64,000 nt of DNA from Leptoclinus maculatus (lineage: Eukaryota; Chordata; Actinopteri; Perciformes; Stichaeidae): assembly GCA_032191485.1 (NCBI GenBank), contig JAVDOI010000003.1:372001-436000 (forward strand), written 5' to 3'. The notes below the pieces were generated by a model, which was not told the DNA's origin, made no database searches, and saw only the letters and a list, made by a program, of their open reading frames with translations. Below are positions 1 to 12,297 of the stretch, piece by piece; within the stretch, counting starts at the first letter, position 1, and every line of letters begins with the position of its first letter. Both the position numbers and the translations under genes were made by a program.

Positions 1-479
1 GATCTGGTCTGGTTTTACCCAGACCGGATACTATTTATGTTATGTTTATTTTATTTGATATGGACATCACAGTAGCATCAGAATTGTCACTTAATATATG
101 TAAATTATGCACAAGGACCAGATGCACTGTGTTTAGTGTTTGTAGCGAAACAACCCATGTCTGTTTTTTCCTTTTGGATTATAAACACTTTAATTACTTT
201 AGGAGTACGATGTAAGTAAAATTGCTTCTGTTGCAATTTTTATATGAAGTCAAATTACATTACCAGTTCTGAGCTGTATTGTATGATGTGCATATATATA
301 TATATACATACATATTTGTTTCACTTACAACTACTGATATGTTGGCAAAAAAAAATAATTACTCCGGAAAATTCACACACCTCAATAGTCACAGCATACC
401 AGTTTTAAGCTGAAATATTCTCTGTGCCCATTCTGGAAAGAGGCCGTTTTTGCAAATGGCCGTGAGTGTAATTGACATA
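1..479. other. AT-rich sequence without a recognised gene
   Basis: No coding signal or known repeat recognised. A short TA/CATA microsatellite lies around 293-318 and an A-run around 347-354. Nothing else can be supported. Confidence 0.5.
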
Positions 480-1061
480 TAGGGTACTTCTCAAGTCTCT
501 TAATTCTCGTTTCCTCGCTCCTCGATTGAACCGGAAGTTGTTTCTGCGCCGCCATATTGACGGCCGTCCCAAAACTCTAATGTAGCTCGGAGGAGCGAGG
601 ATTGAGGATGGAGGAGGGACCTCGGAGGAGCCATGAGCGAGGAACCACGAGAACAGACTTCCAGGAAGTGTTTTAACGGCCGACACGCCCCCTCATTGTT
701 CATCTGTTATGTGATTAGACGCTGCAGCTGATCGGACTGATACGATTTTTTTCAACATGTAAACAGTGAAGACAGATCACAGAATAAACTCTAGTTTATA
801 TTTGATTAGTTTTCTGATTCACCGTCTCGTTTAAATATATGTTAATTGTAGACTGAACAACAAAAGGACCACAAACAACTTTCTTCATTTATTAGAAAGA
901 TTTGTCTTTTCATGATCTGATATTTCCCTCAATAACTTTTATTATGGAAACAATTAAAGTCAGAGAGAGCTTTTTACATCATTTATCATAATTTCATTCA
1001 GTCACGTGAGGCTGATCATTCCTGAGTGTCGGGTTTGATGAGTTTTATCATTTAAGTTTAA

Positions 1062-2430
1062 CTTTCTGGGCCCTGCACCTTCCCCCGCAGGGGCAAATTC
1101 CGCAAATTCCGGTTCTGAACAGTACCAAGCTGAACCGCAGAATGCAATTTTGAGTAACAAATATAATATTTCCACAACAATGCAGCATACCGCTTGAATG
1201 AAGAATCTCTCATGAACCGAAGCATGTGTAACACTTTACACACTCAAAACACAATAAAACACGATCTTCGACAACATTGCTAGCCTCGTGCTAAATATCG
1301 TCACTTTTTCTCGTTCATTTGGCCGAGACACGCATCAGAAATAGCCTCTCAAAAGTCGTTTTCCAACCGTCCATGGTAAAGCTAGGTACTTAGCAGCAAT
1401 AGCATTCGACCACGCTTCGAACGTATATCTCGGATTTCCTCTCCGGGAGATGCTTCAAACATTACCGGGGGTACAGCAGCCCCCAGCATCTATCACTTTG
1501 CCAAAAAATTCTGGGTCGGTACTCACGTTTTTGAAGCAAAATCATCAAACCGTGTCCTTAAACTCCATTTTGACCGCTGATTCAGCTCATTCTGTCCCAC
1601 TTCCGTTCTAATGAAGTTGTCAATTAAAAAAAGGGGGGTCAAATGAACTGGGGGGCAACATTCCAGCGAGGCAGTCTCGCGACTTTTACGCGCCGGGTCC
1701 TCGGCGTAGATCGGAATTTTTCGGAAAACTAAAGACTTCCTGGTAAATCTGTTAACGCCATTCGATTGGCCACATCCAGACACGTGCACAGAGCAAAATA
1801 AAACGAAAATCGACCAACCAGGGGCTCTACAACGGTCCAATACACAACCGCTATTGCGCAATTCTCCCGTAGGTCGCCGGCCTGGAGAGGCTTTGGAGAC
1901 GGTTCCAGCTCTCCAAAATGATTTCTAACTGCTGTATGTGATAAATTGTGCATGTAGAAGGATAAAGGAAGTTAAATATATAGTTATTTAGGTTGTAGAA
2001 GTACAATGGAACAGCTGGAGAGGCTGTTTCTCACATGACGACCTCTCGTGACCTCGCGTAACATTTATGTCTCTAATTCTGGCATACTTCACTCAATTCA
2101 CTCCAATTCTTTTTCTATTCACTACTGCTGTCGTTTGCTATGATGGTGGGTGGTTTTTAGGCGTTACTGAGCCTCATTTAATATAGTATTATGAATAATA
2201 GTGCTTTTTCACCATACGAATTTGACATTTTCAAAGTGGAGCTGTGTTCCATCTTCATGAGCTATTAACCAGTAATATATACATAATAATTACTCAATTC
2301 ATATGAGCAAACCATTCTTAGTGTTAATAATCCCTTGGAATTATTAAAAAAGACCTTGTAGTTAGAGTGTGGGGCCCCTTTGAGTATGGGTATAGTATTT
2401 TCGAGAATCAGCCCAAAAAACGGCCAGTTC
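1062..2430 (-). mobile_element. TTAA-flanked non-autonomous element, copy 1
   Basis: Bounded by TTAA at 1058-1061 and 2431-2434. The left end starts CTTTCTGGGCCC and the right end finishes GGGCCAGTTC-like sequence next to the conserved block TTTGAGTATGGGTATAGTAT (2382-2401) shared by most copies. Length is 1369 bp. It belongs to the same subfamily as the copies at 32521, 36990 and 44018: CCAGCGAGGCAGTCTCGCGA near 1662 recurs in them. It carries no transposase-like ORF. Orientation is defined with the CTCGAAAATA end as left, so this copy is minus. Confidence 0.75.
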
Positions 2431-2478
2431 TTAAATTAACCTGAAACATGGAGCCTAATAAATTAATTCCAGTAGTCA

Positions 2479-2661
2479 AGAGAAACCATAATCATATTCT
2501 GGGTTAACAAACTGTGTCCTGTGTTCTGTTTATAAGCACAGGATCGATTTCTACCGGCAGAATGCGCTCGTCTTATTTATGAATTATTTGCGTCTGTACG
2601 TTTTGAAATTCAGATTGTGACGTCATTATTAAATAACCCAGAATATGATTATTGTTTCTCT
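2479..2661. repeat. Small palindromic element (28-nt inverted arms)
   Basis: The arm at 2479-2506 (AGAGAAACCATAATCATATT and on) is reverse complement of 2634-2661 apart from about one base. The ~127 bp between them has no ORF. It looks like a miniature inverted-repeat element lying within the foldback repeat. Confidence 0.55.
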
Positions 2662-3220
2662 TAAATGATATAACTCATCAAACCAGACACTCAGGAATGA
2701 TCAGCCTCACATGACTGAATGGAAATTATGATAAAGATATTTTAAAAAGTGTTTCATCTCTCCAGCTCTCTCTGACTTTAATTGTTTCCATAATAAAAGT
2801 TATTGAGGGAAATATCAGATCATGAAAAGACAAATCTTTCTAATAAATGAAGAAAGTTGTTTGTGGTCCTTTTGTTGTTCAGTCTACAATGAACATATAT
2901 TTAAACCAGACGGTGTATATAAAATATAAAGCTTGAGTTTAATCTGTGATCTGTCTTCACTGTTTACATGTTGAAAAAAATCGTATTAGTCCGATCGGCT
3001 GCAGCGTCCAATCACATAACTGATGAACAATGAGGGGGCATGTCAGCCGTTAAAACACTTCCTGGAAGGCTGTTCTCGTGCGTCCTTGCTCATGGCTCCT
3101 CGGAGATCTCTCCTCGATCCTCAGATCAGAAATAAGAGCTTTGGGACGGCCGTCAATATGGCGGCGCAGAACAACTTCCGGTTCAAGCGAGGAAATGACA
3201 AAGAGACTTGGGATGTACCC

Positions 3221-5131
3221 ACAGTATGTTTGCTTCATGTGTCTGCCGCAACAGGTCTGGCCCCACTTCTCTGAGGCTGTGGCCCTAAACGGGACCCCCC
3301 CCCCTATTCAAATTGTTAGCCATAAAAGGAGTAGAATGGACATTGAACTGTTTGTAGTGGTCATTGAGTGAAAAGGCCAGTTGTTTGTTGTTATGGTGAC
3401 AACACACGTCAGTTGGGCCGCAAAGTATACATGTCCGTTCTACTCCTATTCTATTTCTATAGGTGTAGACCATTGTCACAGGTTCTGCTTTTGTTTCCAC
3501 TCTACTCAAACATTTCCATAAATTACAATGCTCACTAGTTGATGAATCCACGTCCCAGGTCCTCAGCCACAGCTGGTCTGCAACATAACAAACTGAATAA
3601 ATAATGCAGGACTTGTGTTTAAGAAAGGAAGTGTGTGTCCGAAACATTCCGGTTTATAAAACATAACCAAGGCAGAACCTACAGGGTTACCGGTTCGGGG
3701 TATTGGAAGATCCAGGTTTCAGGCCATTAAGTTCCTGTAGTGTAAAAGGCTTAGATAGCTTTAGAAAGCAAAAATATAATGGTTCAAAGAAATATTTTCA
3801 ACACTGTCCTGTCATTAAATACTCCTTTAATTTTAACAAATTCAGCCTATTGTTTTACATCTTTGGTTCTCACGTGCATGCCCACAGCTGCACAAGGTTC
3901 AGCAGCGATGCTGCTTTAATATGTTTTCATGTTAAGTAGAAGTTAAGTGCAATTTCTTTGTGACTCTTGAACTTGCACTAGTCATCCTCAAAAGACCCTT
4001 CCCTCTCCAAGCAGACCTCTGCTATACCGCTGAGCTCTCCCACGTGAGTATACTTGTAACAGTTTGAGTCAGTGATTATTCTGGGACAGATCACGAGGGA
4101 TAAGTTCACTTTTGGAGATATGTTTTTAATTAAATGTGTAACGAGGGAAATAAATAATCATGAGCAAGAGATTTCCTCAACACCAATTCAATTGTATATA
4201 CAGTACACCTTTTGTGCAAAAACATGGATTCAAAAGACATTGTAAGCTGATAACTTCAAGGCACATATATATACTGTTTAACCATAACATTATTTTTGCT
4301 GAACAAAAGGAGAAGAGTTGGTTCTTAATTGGTTAAACATACAGTAGATGGCAGATGTGCTTCTTTGTTGCGGCTCACTGTGATACCCACCATCAAACAC
4401 AGCCAGCACTAATAGCGTGACCCCTTAACTGATAATGTATTAATCTTGAAAAGCAGAGGAAAGCACTGCAGCCTGCCACTTTCTGTGAATGTTTAATGAG
4501 TGTGACCTTTACATTTCCTTTTGAAGCAGAGTAAAATTCAATTTGCATAAAAATATGTCCTCTTCCTAGAGCAGGAATCCAATAATTTGCATCTCTATCG
4601 ACTGTAGTGCCAATTAAACAAATATGCCAAATAACTGTGATGACTTGATGAAAAACAGTCACAGCAAAAGTGAGGTGGGCTGTATGGTTTCCAGAAAACG
4701 ACACCCTCTAGTGGTGAGTGTGGCTGATTTGTGTCAGTCTCTTTTCTCCCTCTCTCATGCAGAGTTGGACCAGCTGGTTTCAGTTCTGGTATGATGTACT
4801 GCACCTACAGTGAGGATTCTGTATCTGTCTTGGTTACAGTATACATTGACTTCAAAATCATTTACTATTCCTTAAAAAATTTGAACAAAACCCAGCCTTA
4901 ATACTTACTTAATAAATTAATCCTGATTTACATGTCTGCGCACATAACTCAAACAGCACAACTCCAGAAACCAATCATTTTTAAATCCAACGTTATCATA
5001 TAAAAAATACTGTCCAGTTAGTTGTATAAATTACATTTCTCGAAGACACAGGGGTTTCAAATAGTATTAACACTGTACAGTGTCCAGTAAAGTGTGGGTA
5101 GTTGTCAGTAAAAATGCTCCTGATCAAACCA
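3221..5131. other. Region 3' of flrt2 (3' UTR and downstream flank)
   Basis: Because flrt2 is transcribed leftward, its 3' untranslated region must begin at 5131 and run left. I could not fix the polyadenylation site: no single AATAAA in a convincing context stands out. A small inverted repeat around GGAGTAGAATGGACATTG (3329) and CATGTCCGTTCTACTCCTAT (3429) may be a short repeat insertion. No other gene is recognised. Confidence 0.5.
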
Positions 5132-7162
5132 TCATGTGCCAGAAAAGTCGGCATCCTGATCATTGTTCTTGCAGTAAACTGTGCTGTTGTTCTCCAGGGG
5201 ACAGTCTCGGAAGCCGATGCCCCCATTAGGGGTGTAAATAGGCTGAATGTGGAAATCTCCCTTGAGGAGCTGTTCGTTGTTGAGTGAGACTATCTGGAAG
5301 CTAGTCTCAGTCATTTCCAGGATGGAATTGTCTTTCTTGGTCCCTGCCTCGCAATAGTCATCTTTTCTCCGACCCCGGTTGTATTTCCACTTGGTGGAGG
5401 ACTTGGAGCGGCTCTTCTTGTGCATGTGCCAGCAGAAGACGCTGAGGAGTGCCACCAGCACCACGATCACAGCACCGCCAATAAGTCCAGCCAGCAAGAA
5501 AGGCGAGCTGGGTTCCTGTTGCATGGCCTGTTCAGGCCCCGACGGTCTTTTGTTGTTGTTGTTGTTGTCGGGGCTGAAAGAGGCCGCCGTGGTCACGGCC
5601 TCAGTGCACACGGTATCATCTTTGGGCCGGTAATTGTTGAACGCATCCAAGGGAATGACACAGATCCGATAGGTTGACTTTGGCTCAAGGTTAGCCAGTC
5701 GGATCCCTCGGTGATCCCCACCCACTATCCTCTCCCTGACCGTGTCCCCTGTCAGACTGGGACCCATCCTGGCCCAGGTCACCTTGTAGGCAGTGACTGG
5801 AAAGGCGGCCACCCAGCTGACGTGGATAGCTGAGCCATTCAGTATGGCAAACATGACCTGCAAAGTCTCCTTCCTGGGGTCTAAAGGTTTCTTAGTCCTC
5901 AACCCCCCCTCTCTGGTTGAATAGATAGTGTAGTGGGTGGTTAACGTGGGGAAGGGTTGCCTGGAGGAGGGGGGAATATACTGAGTGACCAGGGGGGGGG
6001 AGTCTGAGGAAGAGGACAGGGATGGGATCAGAGCAGTGTCAGCCGGTGAAGAGGACAGGGGTGCGGCCGCTGTGCTCTGTGGGCACTGGACCAGCTCAGC
6101 ACTCAGCTCCCTGATCACCATGCCCCGGAACTTTTCAGGTTTATGGCACATGAAGCCTCGCACATTGAGCGAGGACGGCAGAGATTTGAGCCATGACACC
6201 ACCCATTTGATGCTACAGTCGCACAGCCAAAGGTTGTTCCGAACAGTGAGCTGTCTGAGACCGCGGAGGCCATCAAAGACCCCCTCTGTCAATGACTGCA
6301 GCTGGTTGTTAGAAATATCGAGCCTCTCCAGCTTGTGCAACACTGCAAATGCACTGGCAGGGATCCTGTTTATCTGATTTTCCTGAAAGTTTAATTTGAC
6401 GAGCACCTCCCCTGGGAGGAACGAGGGAGGGTATGTTAGTGAGTTGCGGGCCAGGGACAGCTCCCTGAGGGTGACCAGGTCCTGAAAGGTCCCTGGTGCA
6501 ATCCCTTCATCTGTCAACAGGTTCCCGTCCAATAGGAGGCGCTGCAGGCGGGTGACATTCCTAAATGCTTCCTCTGCGATAACAGCGATCCGGTTCTCGT
6601 CTAATCGCAATTCTTTCAGATCATCTGGAAGACCAATAGGCACACTGCTCATGTGGTTTTTGGTGAGGAAGAGCATCTTGAGGCTTAGTGCCTCGCGAAA
6701 GGCCCCTTCCTCCACCCCTACAGTAGAAATGGAGTTATCATCCAAGTGCAGCTCCTCCAGCCAAAGAAGCTGAGCCAGAGCTGCTCTGGAGATGGTCTGA
6801 ATGTTGTTCTCCTGCAGATGGAGAACCCTCACATTTTTGGGCAGGTTGATGGGGAACTCATCCAGCTGGTTGCCATAGAGAAACACAGTTTCCACAGAGG
6901 CCACATGGTGGAGCTCCAGGGGAAAACCAGCGTTATTGATTTGGTTGTTGTGGAGGTAAAGGGTTTTGTAACCCTCACCGATTCCCAGAGGCACTGAGGT
7001 CAGGCTCCGCTCATTGCAGTAAACAAAGGTGCGATCACAGCGGCACTCCTCAGGACAGTTGGAGGCCCGGGAGAACTGGAGGTGAAGGCCCAACAGTATA
7101 GGTATCCACGGCCTTATAAAGGAGGTCCAGTCCTTATTCCACAAACGCCACTGTATCTCCAT
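5132..7162 (-). CDS. flrt2: Fibronectin leucine-rich transmembrane protein 2 (FLRT2)
   Basis: A 676-residue type I membrane protein in one uninterrupted coding exon, as usual for the FLRT family. FLRTs are neuronal and vascular guidance and adhesion molecules; the family binds Unc5 receptors and latrophilins and modulates FGF signalling. In order: a hydrophobic signal segment (about 13-33); an LRR N-cap with Cys 36, 40, 42, 49; ten or so leucine-rich repeats (about 55-308); an LRR C-cap with CDC at 314-316, Cys 339 and Cys 360; a Ser/Pro/Thr-rich linker (about 361-433); a fibronectin III domain (about 434-526); a transmembrane helix (about 556-578); and a 96-98-residue cytoplasmic tail containing KWKYNRGRRKDDYCEAGTKK. 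Motifs such as SLTSVPLGI, LHLQENNIQTISRAALAQLL and the tail favour FLRT2 over FLRT1 or FLRT3. The ATG at 7162-7160 precedes a proper signal peptide. A run of five Asn (533-537) sits just before the membrane. Very confident of the family, and confident of the paralogue. Confidence 0.96.
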   Translation of the reverse strand: MEIQWRLWNKDWTSFIRPWIPILLGLHLQFSRASNCPEECRCDRTFVYCNERSLTSVPLGIGEGYKTLYLHNNQINNAGFPLELHHVASVETVFLYGNQLDEFPINLPKNVRVLHLQENNIQTISRAALAQLLWLEELHLDDNSISTVGVEEGAFREALSLKMLFLTKNHMSSVPIGLPDDLKELRLDENRIAVIAEEAFRNVTRLQRLLLDGNLLTDEGIAPGTFQDLVTLRELSLARNSLTYPPSFLPGEVLVKLNFQENQINRIPASAFAVLHKLERLDISNNQLQSLTEGVFDGLRGLRQLTVRNNLWLCDCSIKWVVSWLKSLPSSLNVRGFMCHKPEKFRGMVIRELSAELVQCPQSTAAAPLSSSPADTALIPSLSSSSDSPPLVTQYIPPSSRQPFPTLTTHYTIYSTREGGLRTKKPLDPRKETLQVMFAILNGSAIHVSWVAAFPVTAYKVTWARMGPSLTGDTVRERIVGGDHRGIRLANLEPKSTYRICVIPLDAFNNYRPKDDTVCTEAVTTAASFSPDNNNNNKRPSGPEQAMQQEPSSPFLLAGLIGGAVIVVLVALLSVFCWHMHKKSRSKSSTKWKYNRGRRKDDYCEAGTKKDNSILEMTETSFQIVSLNNEQLLKGDFHIQPIYTPNGGIGFRDCPLENNSTVYCKNNDQDADFSGT

Positions 7163-9299
7163 TTCAAACAGATCAGAAAAAATACAGACACCAAATCATT
7201 AAAAAAATTTGACAACTTAGGATTCAAATCCAACAGAACAGTCATTGGATTTTGGCTGTTTGCTTAATAACACCATCATGTCCGGCCTGGTGCTAAAGAG
7301 TGTCTTGAGTAATCCCTTGGTAATTAGTTGTCCTAAGCTTCACAACACCAGAGTAATGATCTCATTAAGCAATATGATTCCTTCACCAGCCACTGTCCAT
7401 AATTGAGCTGGGAGACATTATTTAAGTCCATCACATTTTCACCCTCTCTTCTCTTTTACCACCGGGTAGAGCTCTTTTCACAGCACTCGGTGTTGACATG
7501 CACAACACACCGGAGGGTTATCTGTAGACGTCCTCTTTCTTGCTTCCTTCCCTTTCACGTCACACACTGATGGTTCCACAAAGCGTCTCTCTTGATTTGA
7601 CATTTGGTTCCAGAAACCTGTTGCAAAATAAGAATAATGGGAAAATCAGTCTGGTTTTATTTCCTCAAAATGCATGCTTTCCACTGAACACTAAAGGATT
7701 TATTTTCCCTTTCTATTCCACGAATGCAAAGCATTGTAAATTGGGAGAGCAAAGCAGTGTGCATACAGATGACTTACAGGTTGCTTGCATATTCCTCAGA
7801 CACACAGCTAGTGGAAAAGGATATTTGAAGAGACTGAGGGCAAAGGTGTGGGCAAATGGTGGGAAAAACACATTTATGTGCAGATCAGTAACGTGAGCCG
7901 CAATCTGAAATGGAAACTAACACTAACTAAAACTTATTTTTCTCTTTCCACAGTCAAAAACCATGAACCTGAACAAAGAGCATAAAAAAGACCAAATTCA
8001 AAGGATCAAAACTTGGCAGTCAAAGGCATTATGTGAACAATGAGGCGAGCTAGGGAAAGAGGTAACTGGCTCGCTGATGAGCACCATGAATCTGTTACGC
8101 TGTCGACCCTGTATGATTGTGCCCTGCCCCACAGCACAAGGAAGGACTCCTCTTTAGGGTGAATTATTAAGGAGTGGGGTTAAAGAGGGGGTGTCCGATA
8201 CAGTATTAACACAAGACGTGTTACAAAGCCAAATATGTGCTCTTAATGATTGCTGAATTACACTTTGCATTCCTCTTTTCCCTTTACTCATTAAGTTTAG
8301 CCATGCTGGAGGAGAGGAGGAGTGCAGGAATGGTGATGAACACAGCCTGTCAGCCGAGGTAAGACGAGACAAATGTCTTGCACAGGGACAAAACTGAGAT
8401 CGATGTGGGCCTCTCGCAATGAGGAAAGGTGCTACTGCGCAGCACAAGGTCATGCGATTTAAATAAAGTGGAGAGATTTACGCCAGCATCAGTATTAGTT
8501 GCCTCCCAAACAAAAACCTCATTATTGAGGTGGATTGAAGGGGAAAAAACACTCACACATATCAATAAAAGTCCCTGAACTGCTGCACATTTGAGTTCAC
8601 TATCCGATACAGTTCCAGCAAAGGAAGTGATGATAATATATTATTAGTAGTCGTTAGTTGGGTGGTAGTGATGATTAATACAATGGCACCAGGCAGCAGC
8701 AGCCAATTGACAGATTGCATTGATTTGTGGCCAAGGCAGTTCAACAGTTATGTAATGTTCCTTGGGGGGGGGCAAACAAGGCATCAAACCGAGTCCAATA
8801 ATGGTGACCTGACCTCACCGCCTTATTTTACCAACAGAGTCTCTGGCGTCAATCTTATATATGATATATTTATGAATGTGCCCATGCAAAACGTAGGCTA
8901 TATTAGATAGCGTGTGTTGTGTAGCAGCACTGCCCCAGTTTGGAGAATAAACTGTCAGCTTCTTCTTTTGGTTTGCACCTTGAGAGAGTGCAGTCCATGT
9001 TAAGTACCACCCAGGAGGACCTGTCTATATGTTGTTGTTGCTGTTGTTTATTTCAAACCTAATGAAAAATGAAGTGGGTGAAGGTATTAATGAAAAAAGT
9101 GTAGCAAATATTACAGTACAGTCATTTCTAAATTGCTACAGTTTTTCCGTTTACTTCTGGTGGTAACTGTTTATTCATAATTATTTGGACATGAATGAGT
9201 TCAAAGGGGAAATTCCCTGAATGGAATAAAAAGAAAGATTACATGTTGATAACATACAGAATTACCAGGCCAGACTGCATTCATATCCCGTTTTCTTAC
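7163..9299 (-). other. flrt2: flrt2 5' intron (with the start of the coding exon)
   Basis: This lies between the flrt2 start codon and the splice donor at 9300/9299, so it should hold the intron plus the 5' UTR part of the coding exon. Several acceptor-like sites read on the minus strand. The best pyrimidine tract ends in CTCCTCCTCTCCTCCAG at 8306-8322. Alternatives are CTCTTTCCCTAG at 8050-8061 and TTTGCCCTCAG near 7834-7844. Which one is used cannot be decided from sequence. No other gene is seen; a G-run lies at 8764-8771. Confidence 0.55.
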
Positions 9300-9833
9300 C
9301 TTCACGAAAATATAAAGTCTTGCTGCAGCTCATCCAGCCGGCCAGCTCGTCTCTCCGCAGACTGCTGCGCTCAGACCGGGCACAAAGTCCGCATTATGCC
9401 CGCTGTGTCCGCTCACAGCTCCCACTGCAGCTTCGGACTGGTCTTGTTCGGTTTTCTGGTAGTTCTGGAGAACTGGATCATTATGCTGAAAGGCAACCTC
9501 CCGACCGAAGCAGCCAGAAAGGAAGGAAATGAAGTTCAGGTCACCAGCGGTCTGCTCCGCATCGCCCCCCCGCCTCCCTCAAACACAGCCTGAGACTCCC
9601 GACCGGCCGCGCTGCACCGGAGATGCCGGTGAAGTTCCTCCGCTGCCCTCAGAGGAGAAGAGGACATGAAGCAGACAGGAGAGGAAAGATAGAGGCTCCC
9701 ACCCTGACCCCCGCCGCTCCGCCGATAGCAACCCGGAATGTGAAGTCCATATTCTGGGTAAACTGTTCCAGAGTATGCCTGGTCCCTGCTGGAGCCCCGA
9801 GACTCACTCTATGTCTGTAAACTGACGCGCGCG
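9300..9833 (-). promoter_or_regulatory. flrt2: Probable flrt2 first (non-coding) exon and CpG-rich promoter
   Basis: The stretch from about 9325 to 9835 is GC-rich and rich in CpG, unlike the AT-rich surroundings. At its left edge the minus strand reads CGTGAAG|GTAAGAAA, a textbook splice donor with G at 9300 as last exon base and GT at 9299-9298. The combination fits a 5' UTR exon of flrt2 spliced to the coding exon, with the promoter toward 9835. No TATA box or transcription start could be fixed. The plus-strand ORFs here are treated as incidental. Confidence 0.6.
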
Positions 9834-10859
<1,026 letters not shown>

Positions 10860-11234
10860 TGGAGGTGTGTGTAGGTTTTTCAAGTATTTTTTTGACCAAT
10901 TAAAAAAAGGCTTTGAATTGAAATGATGTATTGTCATTAGGGGTGTAACGATACGCGTATTCGTATTGAACCGTTCGGTACGAGGCTCACGGTTCGGTAC
11001 GCATGACGAACCGAACAATACGTTAATACTAGTGCATTTGGAAAATGCAGAAGCTTAAATTGTGGGAAATATTATGTTTTCGGTGGAGTCACTGTTCTCA
11101 AACTGGCAACACGCATGACGTAACGGACAGCGTGCTCTCTGACACGCCCACCACCAAAGAAACACTTCCTACTCCAGTCGGGCACTTTGCGCTGTGAGAC
11201 ACGCTACATGAAGCTAACGTTAGCTCGGTGCAAC

Positions 11235-11519
11235 ATGGCTAGTAATAGACCAGGAATAAAAGATCCTCCAACGGCCTACAGGTCTGGTGTTTGGAGCCAC
11301 TTTGGTTTCTCTGTGAACTATGAGGGCGATGGTGAGAGAGTGATGGATAAAAAAACAACGGTATGTCGCATTTGCTACACGAGTGTAGGCTACATCAGTG
11401 GGAATATCTCAAACATGTTAACACATTTACGCCGACATCACCCCAGTGTGGCAGTGGGTGAAACTAAACGAAAACCTGGAGCAGCACACACGCTTCAAAC
11501 TCTCCCCGAAAAGATTTAA
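11235..11519 (+). pseudogene. BED zinc-finger ORF, N-terminal remnant of a hAT transposase
   Basis: A 94-codon ORF. Trp20 and Phe23/Phe25 with Cys44, Cys47, His64 and His68/69 match the BED finger (aromatic pair, CxxC, then Hx3-5H), the DNA-binding N-terminus of ZBED-like hAT transposases. I start at the ATG at 11235; an upstream in-frame ATG at 11187 would add 16 residues without family resemblance. It stops at 11519 before any catalytic RNase-H-like domain, so it cannot be a working transposase. It might still make a short DNA-binding peptide, but no evidence of that is visible. Confidence 0.75.
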
Positions 11520-11721
11520 GCAGCTGTTCCCTGCTGATGAGGACTAAAGCGATCACCACGGCGATTGGTACACTTACAGCCGCGGACATGAGACCCGACT
11601 CTGTAGTGTAAAACGCTTTATGAACCTGCTGAATGTTATTGACCCCGTTACACTACTCCTTCACGAGCCCATTTCAGCCAAACCGTAATTCCCGCTTTGT
11701 ACAAGAAAACAAAAGCACAAG

Positions 11722-12297
11722 TAGAGAATCACATGTCGAGGCACAACGCTACCTGACTGTAACACACATTACCTCACCACTGAATTAGATGAAGAGTCAC
11801 GTTCTTCAGACACAACCCTACCTGAGTGTAACACACATTACCTCACCACTGAATGAGATGAAGAGTCACGTTCTTCAGACACAAAGCTACCTGACTGTAA
11901 CACACATTACCTCACTACTGAATGAGATGAAGAGTCATGTTCTTCAGACACAACGCTACCTGACTGTAACACACATTACCTCACCACTGAATGAGATGAA
12001 GAGTCATGTTCTTCAGACACAACGCTACTAGACTGTAACACACATTACCTCACCACTGAATGAGATGAAGAGTCATGTTCTTCAGACACAACGCTACCTG
12101 AGTGTAACACACATTACCTCACCACTGAATGAGATGAAGAGTCATGTTCTTCAGACACAACGCTACCTGAGTGTAACACACATTACCTCACCACTGAATG
12201 AGATGAAGAGTCATGTTCTTCAGACACAACGCTACCTGACTGTAACACACATTACCTCACCACTGAATGAGATGAAGAGCCACGTTCACTCAGGTGT
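11722..12297. repeat. 69-bp minisatellite inside the hAT element
   Basis: About eight tandem units with a 69-bp period, recognisable by ATGAAGAGTCATGTTCTTCA and CACACATTACCTCACCACTG in each unit. Copies are nearly identical, so the array is young. Because 69 is a multiple of three the units read as a 23-residue repeat in one frame, which explains the long repetitive ORF there. Confidence 0.92.

Larger units (their letters stand above)
480..3220. repeat. Foldback-type repeat with ~570-bp inverted arms
   Basis: The left arm (about 480-1056) reappears as reverse complement at about 2660-3220. The outer ends read AGGGTACTTCTCAAGTCTCT on the left and AAGAGACTTGGGATGTACCC on the right. Each arm has a GC-rich block with GCCGCCATATTG (near 549 and 3160), which resembles the YY1/initiator-type motif GCCGCCATNTT. 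Short ORFs in each arm are mirror images of each other and are not taken as genes. Between the arms lie a TTAA-flanked element (1062-2430) and a small palindromic element (2479-2661), so the foldback has been invaded. No target duplication or transposase was identified. It could be a non-autonomous DNA transposon or a pair of inverted repeat copies. Confidence 0.65.

Noticed and set aside
5379..6997. Several plus-strand ORFs of 73-130 codons antisense to flrt2
   Set aside because: They lie entirely within the flrt2 coding exon and have no recognisable domains; expected shadows of a long coding strand.
9195..9593. 132-codon plus-strand ORF in the CpG-rich block
   Set aside because: It crosses the minus-strand splice donor and CpG island of flrt2 and shows no domain or homology signal by eye.
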